This document shows positions 9,643 to 18,527 of a stretch of DNA of 64,000 nucleotides, one piece after another. The position numbers were made by a program, and so were the translations under genes. The notes below the pieces were generated by a model. The model saw nothing but the letters and a program-made list of their open reading frames with translations. It ran no database searches and was not told where the DNA came from. How positions within the stretch are numbered: position 1 is the stretch's first letter; every line of letters begins with the position of its first letter. Source of the DNA: CAZOOK01 sp964581385 (GTDB taxonomy: Bacteria > Pseudomonadota > Gammaproteobacteria > Nevskiales > Nevskiaceae); contig CAZOOK010000027.1 in NCBI GenBank assembly GCA_964581385.1, forward strand, positions 1 to 64,000. Direction: 5' to 3'.

Positions 9643-10662
9643 ATGACTAAAAAAAAGATGACGTTCGGCTATCTATACGATTTCAGGAATCCGCAGCAAT
9701 GGCGCAGACCGTGGGCCGATCTTTACGCTGAGATACTGGACTTCATCACCTGGAGCGAGAGCATCGGGTTCGAAGGAGCTTGGGTGCCCGAGCATCACGG
9801 CGCCGAAGATGGTTATATGCCTTCTCCATTGGTCGCGTTGGCCGCGATCGCCGCGCGCACCAAGACAATCAAACTTGGCTCGGCAATCTCCCTGGCTCCG
9901 CTTTATCACCCGGTCCGCTTCGCGGAAGAGTGCGCGGTACTCGACATCCTCTCCAACGGCCGGCTCGAAATGGCAGTGGCGGTCGGTTATCGCCGGCGCG
10001 AGGCGGATGCATATGGCGTCGATTTTTCTTCACGCGGGCGTCGCACGGACGAATTCCTCGAAATCGTCCGCAGGCTGTGGGCCGGAGAAACGTTTTCCTA
10101 CGAGGGCAAGCATTTCACGCTGAAGAACGCCTCGATCGTGCCGACGCCGATTCAGGGACGCATACCGCTCTACATCGGCGGATTCACGGACAAGGCGCTG
10201 GAACGCACCGCGAAGTACGGCGACGGTTATTTCGGCAACATGGAAATCTGTGATCTCTACGCTGAGAAACTACGCGCCAGCGGCAAGGATCCAGCGAGCG
10301 GGCGCATCCGCATCCAGGGACTGTTTACCGTTGTCGCTCATGATCCCGACAAGGCCAGGCATGAACTGGCGCCCTATTTCCATCACATGAACAACACTTA
10401 CGGCCAATGGCTGAACGAAGATCGAGCCGCCACGGGCATGGGTGACGAAGCGCTGCTCAAGCCGATGACGCTGGAAGCCTTCAAGGCCAGCGGCACATTG
10501 AACATCCTGACCCCGAGTCAGGCCATCGAAATGTTCAACAAGATGCTTGCGAAAGCGCCCGTTGAGCACTTCATGATGATGTTGCCGCCGGGACTTCCGA
10601 CGGCGAAATTCACCAAGTACGCAGAGGTCTTTGCGAAGGAGGTTATTCCGGTGTTTCGTTGA
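9643..10662 (+). CDS. LLM-class flavin-dependent oxidoreductase (luciferase-like)
   Basis: 339 residues, normal for bacterial luciferase-like proteins that use FMNH2 or F420. Visible: an N-terminal TIM-barrel start (GYLYDFRNP), SIGFEGAWVPEHHG with the typical active-site His region, ARTKTIKLGSAI, HPVRFAEECAVLDILSNGRLE and GYRRREADAYGVDF, then a late GGFTDKALERTAKYGDGYF. A GGAGGG ribosome site precedes ATG 9643. It stands opposite the SDR at 9132. In degradation clusters such enzymes oxygenate ketones or terpenoids in a Baeyer-Villiger-like way, or act on other hydrophobic substrates; which applies here is not visible. A flavin reductase partner is not present in the window. Confidence 0.88.
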   Translation: MTKKKMTFGYLYDFRNPQQWRRPWADLYAEILDFITWSESIGFEGAWVPEHHGAEDGYMPSPLVALAAIAARTKTIKLGSAISLAPLYHPVRFAEECAVLDILSNGRLEMAVAVGYRRREADAYGVDFSSRGRRTDEFLEIVRRLWAGETFSYEGKHFTLKNASIVPTPIQGRIPLYIGGFTDKALERTAKYGDGYFGNMEICDLYAEKLRASGKDPASGRIRIQGLFTVVAHDPDKARHELAPYFHHMNNTYGQWLNEDRAATGMGDEALLKPMTLEAFKASGTLNILTPSQAIEMFNKMLAKAPVEHFMMMLPPGLPTAKFTKYAEVFAKEVIPVFR

Positions 10663-10721
10663 GTAGCGTATTGAGAAGCAGAAGAATCTCGTCGCCAGGA
10701 AGCGGTTGTCCTTTGAACACT

Positions 10722-10743
10722 TCACCTGCGGTGGTTCAGGTGA
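10722..10743. repeat. Inverted repeat between convergent genes
   Basis: TCACCTG (10722-10728) and CAGGTGA (10737-10743) can form a 7-bp stem with an 8-base loop in the 123-base space between the LLM gene and the convergent lipoprotein. There is no T-run, so a terminator role is only possible. Confidence 0.3.
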
Positions 10744-10785
10744 GGGCCGTTCATTTCGGCGCGCACATCGAAGTGCTTTACTTAA

Positions 10786-12750
10786 TCAGTGCAGGTTGAT
10801 CGCCATTATCTTGGAATCCATGCGACTTGCTGCATAGTTGACATACAGAATGCCATTTGCCGAGATTGCCATCGCACCCGGGGAATTCAGACTCCATACC
10901 GCTTGATGGGTGCTCAAGTCTACTGCGTATAAACTGTCGTAGCCCTGCACGAAGATCACGTTGTTGGTAACGACCATCCCTGTTTGAAGCAACCCCTCGC
11001 TGAACGGCTCAAGCAGCGACCAGCTCCACAGTAGCTTGCCATTTGCCTCGCTATAAGCCTGGAGCTCAGGCGGTTCGAACGCATTGTTTGCTACGACGTA
11101 GACCACCCCGTTGGCAACAGCATTGTCGTCGTGAATCAGTGACTGCGGTATCTGCACGTTCCATTTGACGGTCGAGTTTTGTGTGTTGAAGTCTACCAAG
11201 CTGGACTCAGCGTTTAACAGCACGTCGGAGTTGGTGCTAACGTAAATTGGCGGGCCCGCAAACCCCGTACCGGTGGTCGCAATCTTGTGGCAACCCGGAT
11301 TAGCGCCGAAGTTAGCAACCATCAGACCGCTATCGGTCATGATGTAAGCATTGAGTTGCGAATCCAGCGCAGGCAGCAGGTTCAGTGTGGGGTAGGTTTG
11401 CTCTATCGACTGCAGACAGGATGGCGCGCCCTCGGCTGCTCCAGTCTGGCCGTTGAAACCACTGATCTGCTGGTAGCTGTTGCTCGACACCCCTAGCAAT
11501 ACCTTGCTGCCGATTGCTACTGGCCCGACCCAAGAGTAGGAGACGTCGATGCCGTTGTTAGTAAAGATTTGGCTGCCGTCAGCCTCATCGATACCATAGA
11601 GGCTGTCGGGACTGTCTAGATAGATCGTCCCATTAGCGCTCGACATCGGACCGCGTGAGTAGGCATTTCCAGTCCAGGCGACACTGCCGTCCACCTCATT
11701 GAGGGCGGTTAGGACAAAGCTGTTCAAATAAACCTTGTCGTCCCCCGTCAGCGGGTGGGGGTCGGCAGGATAACTGTCATTACCGTTCGGGTCGGTGCTG
11801 ACTACCCAGCGCGGCGCCAGGTTGTCTACCGACACTGTTATAGGCGCGCTGCCGTCGTGGCTCGGGCCACCGTCCAAGCCCTGCCAGTCAGGTACGTTTG
11901 CCACGGGGGAGAGTGGGGTCAGGTTGTTGGCCGTGACTGTGAGTGTATATGGAAGGGCGGAACTGCCGTCGAACACTTTGGTGCATTGTTCGTCGTGGCA
12001 AAACGTCAGGGTTAAAACACCGCTGTAGGAACCGGGAGTCAAATTGCCGCCGCCAACAAATGAAAGCTGGAAGATATTCTGATTGAAAGGGCCCGCGATG
12101 AGGCCATTTCCAACGCCGTACTGATTGTACGGAAGTCCAAATACGCTTCCTGAATCGGTTGCCTGAATGTAAATCGGATAGACCGGCGTCCCTTGGAATG
12201 TGAAGGTGGGCAAGCGCAAACCGAGCGCGGTTGCGTACCCAGTATGGCTGACGCCGATTCCCACAAGCGTGGCCGGCGACGGCATCGCCTGCAAAGTGGG
12301 ATTGCTTTGCACAGTGATCCGGTAAGGGAGCGTGGAGCTGTTCAGCAGCGTATTGCAGTTCGGGTCGGCGCACAGGCGCAACTGTAAGCTGCCATCGTGC
12401 TCGCCGATTGACGTGCTGGCGGGTAAGGTCAGCATCGCTTGATAAGTGTCCTGGCCGATCTGATCAATCTGCACTTGGCCGGCGGAAATGGTATTGCCTT
12501 GGTCGATGATGTACACGTAGACGCTCGACGCCGATGTATAACCTTGCACAACAGCGTCGACGTTGATGGTGCTGGGAAGATCCCACTGGTACTTAGTTAC
12601 CTGTAGAGGATTCTGATTGAAAGTAACGGTGAGCGAACCGCTACCGCTGCTCTCCCCGCCGCCGCTCCCTCCGCTGCAACCGCTCAAGCCCAAAAGGAAA
12701 CACAGCATCGCGCAGCTCACGCTTGCGCGGCGGTCTAATCTGTTCTTCAT
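10786..12750 (-). CDS. PQQ-like beta-propeller lipoprotein
   Basis: 654 residues from ATG 12750. This start gives a lipoprotein signal (MKNRLDRRASVSCAMLCFLL then lipobox LSGC) and has GGGGG upstream; the longer frame from 12798 does not. After a Gly/Ser linker come two Ig-like parts with Cys pairs (about 40-280, CADPNC and CHDEQC). The C-terminal half (about 290-650) has quinoprotein-type blades: ALNEVDGSVAWTGN, LYGIDEADGSQIF, LYAVDLSTHQAVWS and similar. This is the BamB/PQQ-propeller fold without evidence of bound PQQ, likely a scaffold on the outer-membrane periplasmic face or cell surface. Monocistronic; its promoter faces the IclR gene. Confidence 0.8.
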   Translation of the reverse strand: MKNRLDRRASVSCAMLCFLLGLSGCSGGSGGGESSGSGSLTVTFNQNPLQVTKYQWDLPSTINVDAVVQGYTSASSVYVYIIDQGNTISAGQVQIDQIGQDTYQAMLTLPASTSIGEHDGSLQLRLCADPNCNTLLNSSTLPYRITVQSNPTLQAMPSPATLVGIGVSHTGYATALGLRLPTFTFQGTPVYPIYIQATDSGSVFGLPYNQYGVGNGLIAGPFNQNIFQLSFVGGGNLTPGSYSGVLTLTFCHDEQCTKVFDGSSALPYTLTVTANNLTPLSPVANVPDWQGLDGGPSHDGSAPITVSVDNLAPRWVVSTDPNGNDSYPADPHPLTGDDKVYLNSFVLTALNEVDGSVAWTGNAYSRGPMSSANGTIYLDSPDSLYGIDEADGSQIFTNNGIDVSYSWVGPVAIGSKVLLGVSSNSYQQISGFNGQTGAAEGAPSCLQSIEQTYPTLNLLPALDSQLNAYIMTDSGLMVANFGANPGCHKIATTGTGFAGPPIYVSTNSDVLLNAESSLVDFNTQNSTVKWNVQIPQSLIHDDNAVANGVVYVVANNAFEPPELQAYSEANGKLLWSWSLLEPFSEGLLQTGMVVTNNVIFVQGYDSLYAVDLSTHQAVWSLNSPGAMAISANGILYVNYAASRMDSKIMAINLH

Positions 12751-13286
12751 TTGATTCCCCCAAAGCCGTTGGGCCGCGTGAGCGCGCAACGGTGTCATCT
12801 CATAGTCTCGTCGAGTCTATTGCCCACTTTGCGAGCAGTTCGGTGCCTATTTGATCGTTGCTATAGCGCGCATTGAATTTGATCTCTCCAGCCAGAAATC
12901 GAATAACCTGAATCGCCATGACGCAGAGCCTGAAGGCCGCACGTAGTTCGTAAAACAAGTGAGCTCGGTCAAAACAAGGCGTTGGAGAGAATACTAGTTT
13001 CGGTCACTTGAATCCTCTGCCAATCAATTGCAACTCGAAAATTCACTACCACTTGATTAATACGTTGCAAAACGTATCAGTATTCAGACATCTGCGAAAA
13101 GTGGTGCGTTTCCATCATTTCGTTGGCTGCGCCAGAAGTGGCAAAGCTTTCGCACCAATATCATTACCCTTTGGCAGTTGCTCGCGACTATCTCAAAAGG
13201 CAGAAAATTGGCCGGTGAGCAGTTTAGATAGCGATGCCGCTCAATCCCACACGAGAACATCGCGCCGCTTTACCTACCAACCCGCG
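12751..13286. other. Divergent intergenic region, PQQ lipoprotein / IclR regulator
   Basis: 536 bases without a credible gene. An open frame from 13008 joins the IclR gene but encodes nothing family-like before residue 94. The AT-rich middle contains the inverted repeat listed at 13060-13077. Confidence 0.5.
13060..13077. promoter_or_regulatory. Inverted repeat upstream of the IclR gene
   Basis: ATACGTT (13060-13066), spacer GCAA, AACGTAT (13071-13077): a perfect 7-bp-arm inverted repeat in an AT-rich promoter-like stretch about 210 bases before the IclR start. A candidate autoregulatory site. Confidence 0.4.
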
Positions 13287-14102
13287 ATGGAGTCTAATTT
13301 CCGGATGCCCACCGTTGATCGTCGCTTGAATTCGCCGCAGTCGGTCACGCGGGTCATCCAGATCCTGGAAGCCTTGTGCGCCAGTCCGGAACCCATCAGC
13401 CTGGCGCAGCTCAGCCGGGTTCTCGATGCGCCGAAGAGCAGCGTCGCCGCCCTTTTGCGCGGCCTTGCGGAGGCCGATTTCGTTATGTTCTCGGAAAGTG
13501 TCTATCGTCTCGGACCAGCGGCTTTTGGTTTGGGCAGCGCATTGCTGGAGGCGCGGCGGCGCCTGCAATCGTCGGATCTTGTCCGCGAAGGGATGCGAAG
13601 GCTGGCAGAGCGCTCGGGTGAAACTCTGCTGTTCGCGGTGCGCGACGCCGGGGCTGAGACCATGACTTATGTGGATGTCATCGAGAGCCGCAATGCCGTC
13701 CGTTTCGCCGTGTCGGTGGGAGATCGCCGCCCGCTGTACTGCACGGCTGGCGGTCGAGTGCTGCTGGCGGCGCTATCGGAGGGGGATCTGCGGCGCTATC
13801 TCAAACGCCTCAAGCCGCAGCCGCTGACCGCCCGCACTGAAACCGACAAGCGCCGGCTCGCCGATGCGATCGCGGTGGCGCGGGAGAAGGGCGTGGCGCA
13901 AACCTTGGATCAGGCGACCGATGGTGTGACCGGGACCGCGTCCGTGATTCGTGACGCCACCGGAACGGTGATCGGCGCGCTGATTGTCGCGGCGCCGAGT
14001 TCGCGACTCCAGGACCGGGGTGCCGAGCTGGGCCGCCTTGTGCTCAAGGAAGCTGCGACGATTTCCCGCAGCCTCGGTTACCGAATGCCGGCACCGTCCT
14101 GA
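13287..14102 (+). CDS. IclR-family transcriptional regulator
   Basis: 271 residues from ATG 13287, the family's usual size; the longer frame from 13008 adds 93 residues unlike any IclR protein. The N-terminal winged helix-turn-helix (about 15-75) reads SVTRVIQILEALCASPEPISLAQLSRVLDAPKSS. The C-terminal effector domain (about 85-265) includes ESRNAVRFAVSVGDRRPLYCTAGGRVLLA and a late GALIVAAPSSRL. IclR proteins sense small aromatic or acyl metabolites and control nearby catabolic genes. Its stop is 7 bases from that of the convergent CoA-transferase, and the divergent promoter beyond that gene carries a palindrome (15383) it might bind; this is inference. Confidence 0.88.
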   Translation: MESNFRMPTVDRRLNSPQSVTRVIQILEALCASPEPISLAQLSRVLDAPKSSVAALLRGLAEADFVMFSESVYRLGPAAFGLGSALLEARRRLQSSDLVREGMRRLAERSGETLLFAVRDAGAETMTYVDVIESRNAVRFAVSVGDRRPLYCTAGGRVLLAALSEGDLRRYLKRLKPQPLTARTETDKRRLADAIAVAREKGVAQTLDQATDGVTGTASVIRDATGTVIGALIVAAPSSRLQDRGAELGRLVLKEAATISRSLGYRMPAPS

Positions 14103-14109
14103 GCGCGGG

Positions 14110-15312
14110 CTAGCCTGCGCTTTCCTTCTTCGAGCCCGGCACGGGCTTCGTCTCAGTAGCAGGCAAGCCAAGTTCCTCGATCACCGCTTGTGTGTCGGCG
14201 CCCAGCTCCGGAGCGGGGCCGGCGACATGACCGGGCGTCCGCGAAAACCAGGTTGGCACACCCGGAAAGCGCAGCGGGCCATGCGGTGAATCTACGGTCT
14301 CGAAGAAGCCGACAGCATTGAGATGGGGATTGTCGAACAACTCGTCCGGCGTGCGCAGCGGCGCCGCGGGGATGCCGAGCTTGCGCAGCAGATCCAGCCA
14401 TTCCTGCGTCGTCCGCTCCTTGAACGTTTCCGCTAGAAAGCCGTACACCTTGTCGATCTGGCGTGCGCGCTGTTCGAGGGTGGCCAGCGCGTCGCTGGCC
14501 CAGGGTGGCCGCACAGCTTCGACAAATGAGGTCCAATGCTTGTCGTTGTAGATCAGCGCGGAAACGTAACCGTCTTTCGTGCGGTAGGGGCGACGGTTGG
14601 GTGCCACCGCGCGCGGATAGTGTGCGGGGCCGAGGGGCGGAGAGAACAAGGCGCCATTCGCGTGTTCGACGAGCATGAACGACGCCATGGTTTCGAACAT
14701 GCTGACTTCCACTTCCTGCCCTTCGCCGGTCCGCTCGCGGTGGTACAGGGCCATCATCGTTGCGTATAGCGCGGTCAGGCCGGTGACCTTGTCGGCGAGG
14801 ATCGTCCCGACGTAGTTCGCCTCACCAGTCAGCATCTGCTGCACGGCCGGCAATCCGCATTCCGCCTGGATGGTGTCGTCGTAGGCGGGCTGATCCCGGT
14901 CGGGGCCGCGATGGCTGTAGCCGTAGCAGTTGGTGTAGATGATCTTCGGGTTGAGGGCGGCGGCGTCCGCGTAGCTGAAGCCGAGCTTGGCGATCGCTTT
15001 GGCTCGCATCGAGTGGATGAACACGTCTGCTTGTTTGATCAGTTCGCGCAGCACCTTCTTGTCCGCGTCAGACCGCAGGTCGAGGACGACGCTGCGCTTG
15101 CCGCGGTTCACGTTCACGAAAACACCGCTCATCCCGGGGGCCGGTCCAACCGAGATATAACGGGTATTGTCGCCTTCGGGAGGCTCGACCTTGATCACGT
15201 CCGCGCCCATGTCGGCCATGATCTGAGTGCAATACGGCCCCATGACCATCGCGGTGAGATCGACCACGCGCACGCCGGCCAGCGGGCCGGTGCCGTTCCG
15301 GGGGTTAGCCAT
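14110..15312 (-). CDS. CaiB/BaiF (class III) CoA-transferase
   Basis: 400 residues, normal for family III CoA-transferases, which move CoA between carboxylic acids through an aspartyl-CoA thioester. Family marks: LAGVRVVDLTAMVMGPYCTQ at the start, ADVIKVEPPEGDNTR, NRGKRSVVLDL, then QPAYDDTIQAECGL, whose Asp (about residue 162-163) is the probable catalytic nucleophile; later RTKDGYVSALIYNDKHW. It could activate the pathway acid by taking CoA from an acyl-CoA intermediate, or be a racemase relative. Divergent from the acyl-CoA dehydrogenase at 15473; the 160 bases between hold a palindrome. Confidence 0.9.
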   Translation of the reverse strand: MANPRNGTGPLAGVRVVDLTAMVMGPYCTQIMADMGADVIKVEPPEGDNTRYISVGPAPGMSGVFVNVNRGKRSVVLDLRSDADKKVLRELIKQADVFIHSMRAKAIAKLGFSYADAAALNPKIIYTNCYGYSHRGPDRDQPAYDDTIQAECGLPAVQQMLTGEANYVGTILADKVTGLTALYATMMALYHRERTGEGQEVEVSMFETMASFMLVEHANGALFSPPLGPAHYPRAVAPNRRPYRTKDGYVSALIYNDKHWTSFVEAVRPPWASDALATLEQRARQIDKVYGFLAETFKERTTQEWLDLLRKLGIPAAPLRTPDELFDNPHLNAVGFFETVDSPHGPLRFPGVPTWFSRTPGHVAGPAPELGADTQAVIEELGLPATETKPVPGSKKESAG

Positions 15313-15382
15313 AATGTTCGCCTTTCGGGATGCCGCAGCTACCTAATTGTTTCATGGGAAATCATTCACATTTCGGCCCATT

Positions 15383-15398
15383 GTACCAATATCGGTAC
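15383..15398. promoter_or_regulatory. Palindrome between CoA-transferase and acyl-CoA dehydrogenase
   Basis: GTACCAATATCGGTAC pairs with its reverse complement at all but one symmetric pair of positions (GTACC-x-ATAT-x-GGTAC). It lies in the divergent promoter region, 70 bases from the CoA-transferase start and 74 before the dehydrogenase start. Candidate IclR operator, unproven. Confidence 0.4.
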
Positions 15399-15472
15399 GT
15401 TCGCTGTTGCCATGGTGGGCATTGGCTGTTAACTTGGGGGAAATAATCTCCCGCAGCTATTGGTTTTATATA

Positions 15473-16639
15473 GTGGATTTCTCACTCACCGCAGATCAGC
15501 AGAACATCAGGGACGCGATCCTGAAGCACTGTTCCCAGTATCCGGACGAGTACTGGCTCGAACGCGATCGGGATGGCGTTTTTCCGCACGATTTCCAGAA
15601 GTCGATGGCGGATGCCGGCTGGCTCGGCATTGCCATGCCCGAGGCGGTTGGCGGCGCGGGTCTCGGCATTACTGAGGCGGCGATCATGATGCAGGCTGTC
15701 GCCGAGTCCGGCGGTGGCATGGCGGCGGCCTCTAGCATCCATGGCCCGGTATTCAGCATGCAGCCGGTCGCTCTGTTCGGCACAGAAGAGCAAAAGCAAC
15801 GGATGATCCCGCCGGTGTTACGCGGCGAGGATCGCATCTGCTTCGCGGTGACCGAGCCCAATGCCGGTCTCGATACCACCAAGATCAAGACCCGCGCGGA
15901 AAAGCGCGACGGCGGCTATCTGGTTAAAGGCGAGAAAATCTGGATCTCCGTTGCCCAGGTCGCCAACAAGATGATGCTGCTTGCGCGCACCACGCCACTT
16001 GAGGATGTGAAGCGCAAGACCGACGGACTTTCACTTTTTTTCACGGATCTCGACCGCTCCAAGATCGAGATCCGCTTGATCCACAAGATGGGCCGGCACG
16101 CGGTTGATTCCAACATGCTGTTCATTTCCGATCTCTGGATCCCCGAAGAAGACCGGATCGGTGCGGAAGGGCAGGGCTTCAAGATCATCCTCCACGGGCT
16201 CAATCCGGAGCGCATATTGCTCGGCGCCGAAGCGATCGGCCTTGGGCGTGTGGCGATCCAGCGCGCTGCCCGCTATGCGCAAGAACGAATCGTATTCGAT
16301 CGCCCGATCGGCATGAATCAAGGCATCCAGCATCCGCTGGCGAAGTGCTGGGCGCAGGTGGAGGCCGCCAATCTGATGGTGATGAAGGCGGCCACTTTGT
16401 TCGACAAGGGACAGGATTGTGGAGTCGAAGCGAACGCAGGAAAATATCTGGCTGCCGAGACCGGCTTTGAGGCTTGCCATACAGCTATGCTGACATTGGG
16501 CGGCATGGGCTACGCGCAGGAATATCATGTTGAGCGCTATTTGCGGGAAATCCTGATTCCGCGCACTGCACCGGTGAGCCCGCACATGATCCTGAACTTC
16601 CTGGCCGAAAAGGTTCTGGGGCTTCCGAAGTCCTACTGA
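15473..16639 (+). CDS. Acyl-CoA dehydrogenase (FAD)
   Basis: 388 residues from GTG 15473, which begins VDFSLTADQQNIRDAI as the family does; the frame is open further up to 15347 but that part is not family-like. It oxidises an acyl-CoA to the 2-enoyl-CoA with FAD. Seen: an N-terminal alpha domain, FAVTEPNAGLDTTKIKTRAE (FAD/substrate loop), then the C-terminal helical domain with LGGMGYAQEYHVERYLRE. The usual YEGT near the C-terminus, which holds the catalytic Glu in many members, is replaced by IPRTAP. Glu about residue 246 (GLNPERILL) matches in context the position used by isovaleryl-CoA dehydrogenase. Followed 92 bases later by the hydratase gene, likely one operon. Confidence 0.9.
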   Translation: MDFSLTADQQNIRDAILKHCSQYPDEYWLERDRDGVFPHDFQKSMADAGWLGIAMPEAVGGAGLGITEAAIMMQAVAESGGGMAAASSIHGPVFSMQPVALFGTEEQKQRMIPPVLRGEDRICFAVTEPNAGLDTTKIKTRAEKRDGGYLVKGEKIWISVAQVANKMMLLARTTPLEDVKRKTDGLSLFFTDLDRSKIEIRLIHKMGRHAVDSNMLFISDLWIPEEDRIGAEGQGFKIILHGLNPERILLGAEAIGLGRVAIQRAARYAQERIVFDRPIGMNQGIQHPLAKCWAQVEAANLMVMKAATLFDKGQDCGVEANAGKYLAAETGFEACHTAMLTLGGMGYAQEYHVERYLREILIPRTAPVSPHMILNFLAEKVLGLPKSY

Positions 16640-16731
16640 TAACGACAAGACAGGCCGTGCTGGCGCTCGCGGCGCGCCGATGACGGTCTCAACGGATTAC
16701 AGCGATTACTTTACTTGAGCGGAATCAACCT

Positions 16732-17898
16732 ATGAATAACATGACCCTTGATTGTTCGGATCTCGATCGTTTTCTCGGCAAACCAATACAACCCGGGCGC
16801 CTGAAGGAACCGCTGGCGAACAACGACATCCGGCGCTGGGTTCAGGCGATGCACTATCCGAACCGACTGCACTATGAAGACGAATTCGCTGCCGAAGGCC
16901 GATATGGCCGCATCGTGGCCCCACAATCGTTTCCCGTCGCTACCGACGACGGTCATGGTTCCGCACCGGCTTGTGTCGGCATGATTCCTAATTCGCACCT
17001 GATTTTCGGCGGTGATGAATGGTGGTTCCACGGGCCACGAATTTTCGGCGGCGATATGATCCACAACGAACGTGTCCCGTTCGACTATGTGGTGAAGGAA
17101 ACCAAATTTGCAGGACCGACCTGCTTCCAGCGCGGCGATAACAACTACTACAACGCCCAAGGCGATAAGATCGCCACGCAGCGCTCCACCGCCATCCGCT
17201 ATCGCGCCGATATCGCGCGCGAAATGGGTTCCCTCAAGGCGAGCGATGATCCGGAGTGGACCGACGCGCAACTCGCCGAACTCGAAAAGCAGAAATTCGA
17301 TTACATCAAATCACTTCATGAGCTCGGCCACGGAAAACGCTACTGGGATGCCGTCAACGTAGGGGATAAGCTGCCGACCCGCATCTTCGGTCCGCACAGC
17401 ATCGCCAGCTTCGCCACCGAATGGCGCGCCTATCTATTCACCATTTGGTGCGGCGTCCACCGGCGGACCGATCTCGATATGGCGGCACTTGGCTTTACCG
17501 AAGAAATGGCCGGCAAGGAACAGGATCCGGTCTTGGAAAAGGAAAATCCCGAGCTGACCGACGGCGCTTATATCGGCCCTTCGCGCGGTCACCTGTTCCC
17601 GCGCTGGGCCCGTTACATCGGCATGCCGCGCGGCTACGGCTACGGCGCGTCGATGGGAGCATGGATTCTCGACTACTTCGCCGGCTGGGCAGGTGAATGG
17701 GGCAGTGTCCTTCACTCCAACTGCAACTATCGCGGACCCGCATTCACCGGCGATGTCACGATCATGACCTCAAGCGTGATCGACAAATCAGTCGACGAGA
17801 AAGGCCGACACGTCGTGCAGGTCGATTGCAAGATGACGAATCAACTCGGCGCTGTGCTGGCCACTGCGAAAGCGGAAATCGAGCTGCCGAAGAAGTAA
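16732..17898 (+). CDS. MaoC-like / FAS1-type dehydratase domain protein (double hotdog hydratase)
   Basis: 388 residues. The N-terminal part (about 10-170) is of the FAS1-like dehydratase / MaoC N-terminal type (RWVQAMHYPNRLHYEDEFAA, IVAPQSFP, FGGDEWWFHGPRIFGGD). The C-terminal part (about 215-385) looks like a second hotdog fold (HSIASFATEWRAYLF, late GDVTIMTSSVIDK). Such two-hotdog proteins hydrate 2-enoyl-CoA thioesters, so it would follow the acyl-CoA dehydrogenase at 15473 in a beta-oxidation-like sequence. The catalytic Asp/His pair cannot be placed with certainty. ATG 16732 was chosen for the match of MNNMTLDCSDLDRFLGK to a typical start; ATG 16741 is also possible. Confidence 0.78.
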   Translation: MNNMTLDCSDLDRFLGKPIQPGRLKEPLANNDIRRWVQAMHYPNRLHYEDEFAAEGRYGRIVAPQSFPVATDDGHGSAPACVGMIPNSHLIFGGDEWWFHGPRIFGGDMIHNERVPFDYVVKETKFAGPTCFQRGDNNYYNAQGDKIATQRSTAIRYRADIAREMGSLKASDDPEWTDAQLAELEKQKFDYIKSLHELGHGKRYWDAVNVGDKLPTRIFGPHSIASFATEWRAYLFTIWCGVHRRTDLDMAALGFTEEMAGKEQDPVLEKENPELTDGAYIGPSRGHLFPRWARYIGMPRGYGYGASMGAWILDYFAGWAGEWGSVLHSNCNYRGPAFTGDVTIMTSSVIDKSVDEKGRHVVQVDCKMTNQLGAVLATAKAEIELPKK

Positions 17899-17932
17899 CG
17901 GCGTCGGGCTGCTTACAAACCTCAGCAAAAAG

Positions 17933-17963
17933 CCGGCAGCTTCAGTGGATGTGAGGCTGCCGG
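17933..17963 (+). terminator. Hairpin after the hydratase gene
   Basis: CCGGCAGC (17933-17940) and GCTGCCGG (17956-17963) form a perfect 8-bp GC-rich stem with a 15-base loop, 35 bases after the stop. No T-run follows, so the terminator call is tentative. Confidence 0.4.
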
Positions 17964-18527
17964 GATTGAAACCGCTGTAGATGGGCCGTCTGCGGTCGTT
18001 GATGGCGAGTGGCCCGGAAATGTGAGGCATCGTGCTTGGCTTCGGGTTTTGCGCGTTGTTATCGCCGCGACCGGCGTCGCCAAGTATGTAATAGCTGACT
18101 AGCGCTTGGTGCCACTCAGGATCTTGCAAACGGCGGAGATTGCCGCTTCAGACGTGTTACCGCGGAAGGAGTGGCGGCACTTCGTGCCAAAACCCGACGC
18201 GCAGCCCCTAATGATCTGAGCCCGAAAGCTACCATTCGACGCGATAGCAATGGGCATCGTCAACGGAAGCTGTTTTTCTAGCTTCATCGCCAACTTAAGC
18301 AGCGGCGATATCCGACCGCGCACAATAGGCCGGCGCTGTTCGATTACCAGAGGCCCAACACCGGCCAGCGCACCAACAACGTCTTCCCGCGTCATGATCC
18401 GAAGGCACGTCCGCGCGCGGCGGACCTCTCCATTCAATTTATAGGAGTTTCTGCCGACAACTTCTTTTAATAGCTACAACGGCGCTCCAGACTGCGCCTT
18501 ACGATTGGAAAAGCGGAAGCTGTACGT
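17964..18527. other. Intergenic stretch with no supported gene
   Basis: About 560 bases. A minus-strand frame (18099-18437) is open but its translation resembles no family, has no ribosome site and is rich in Arg/Cys like a shadow frame. AGGAG at about 18443 has no start codon near it. I see nothing else certain; the promoter for the following cyclase/kinase pair must lie here. Confidence 0.4.

Noticed and set aside
10722..10743. Bidirectional terminator between the LLM gene and PQQ lipoprotein
   Set aside because: A stem exists but no T-run on either side; listed only as repeat.
18099..18437. Minus-strand frame between hydratase and cyclase
   Set aside because: No family likeness, no ribosome site, Arg/Cys-rich composition.
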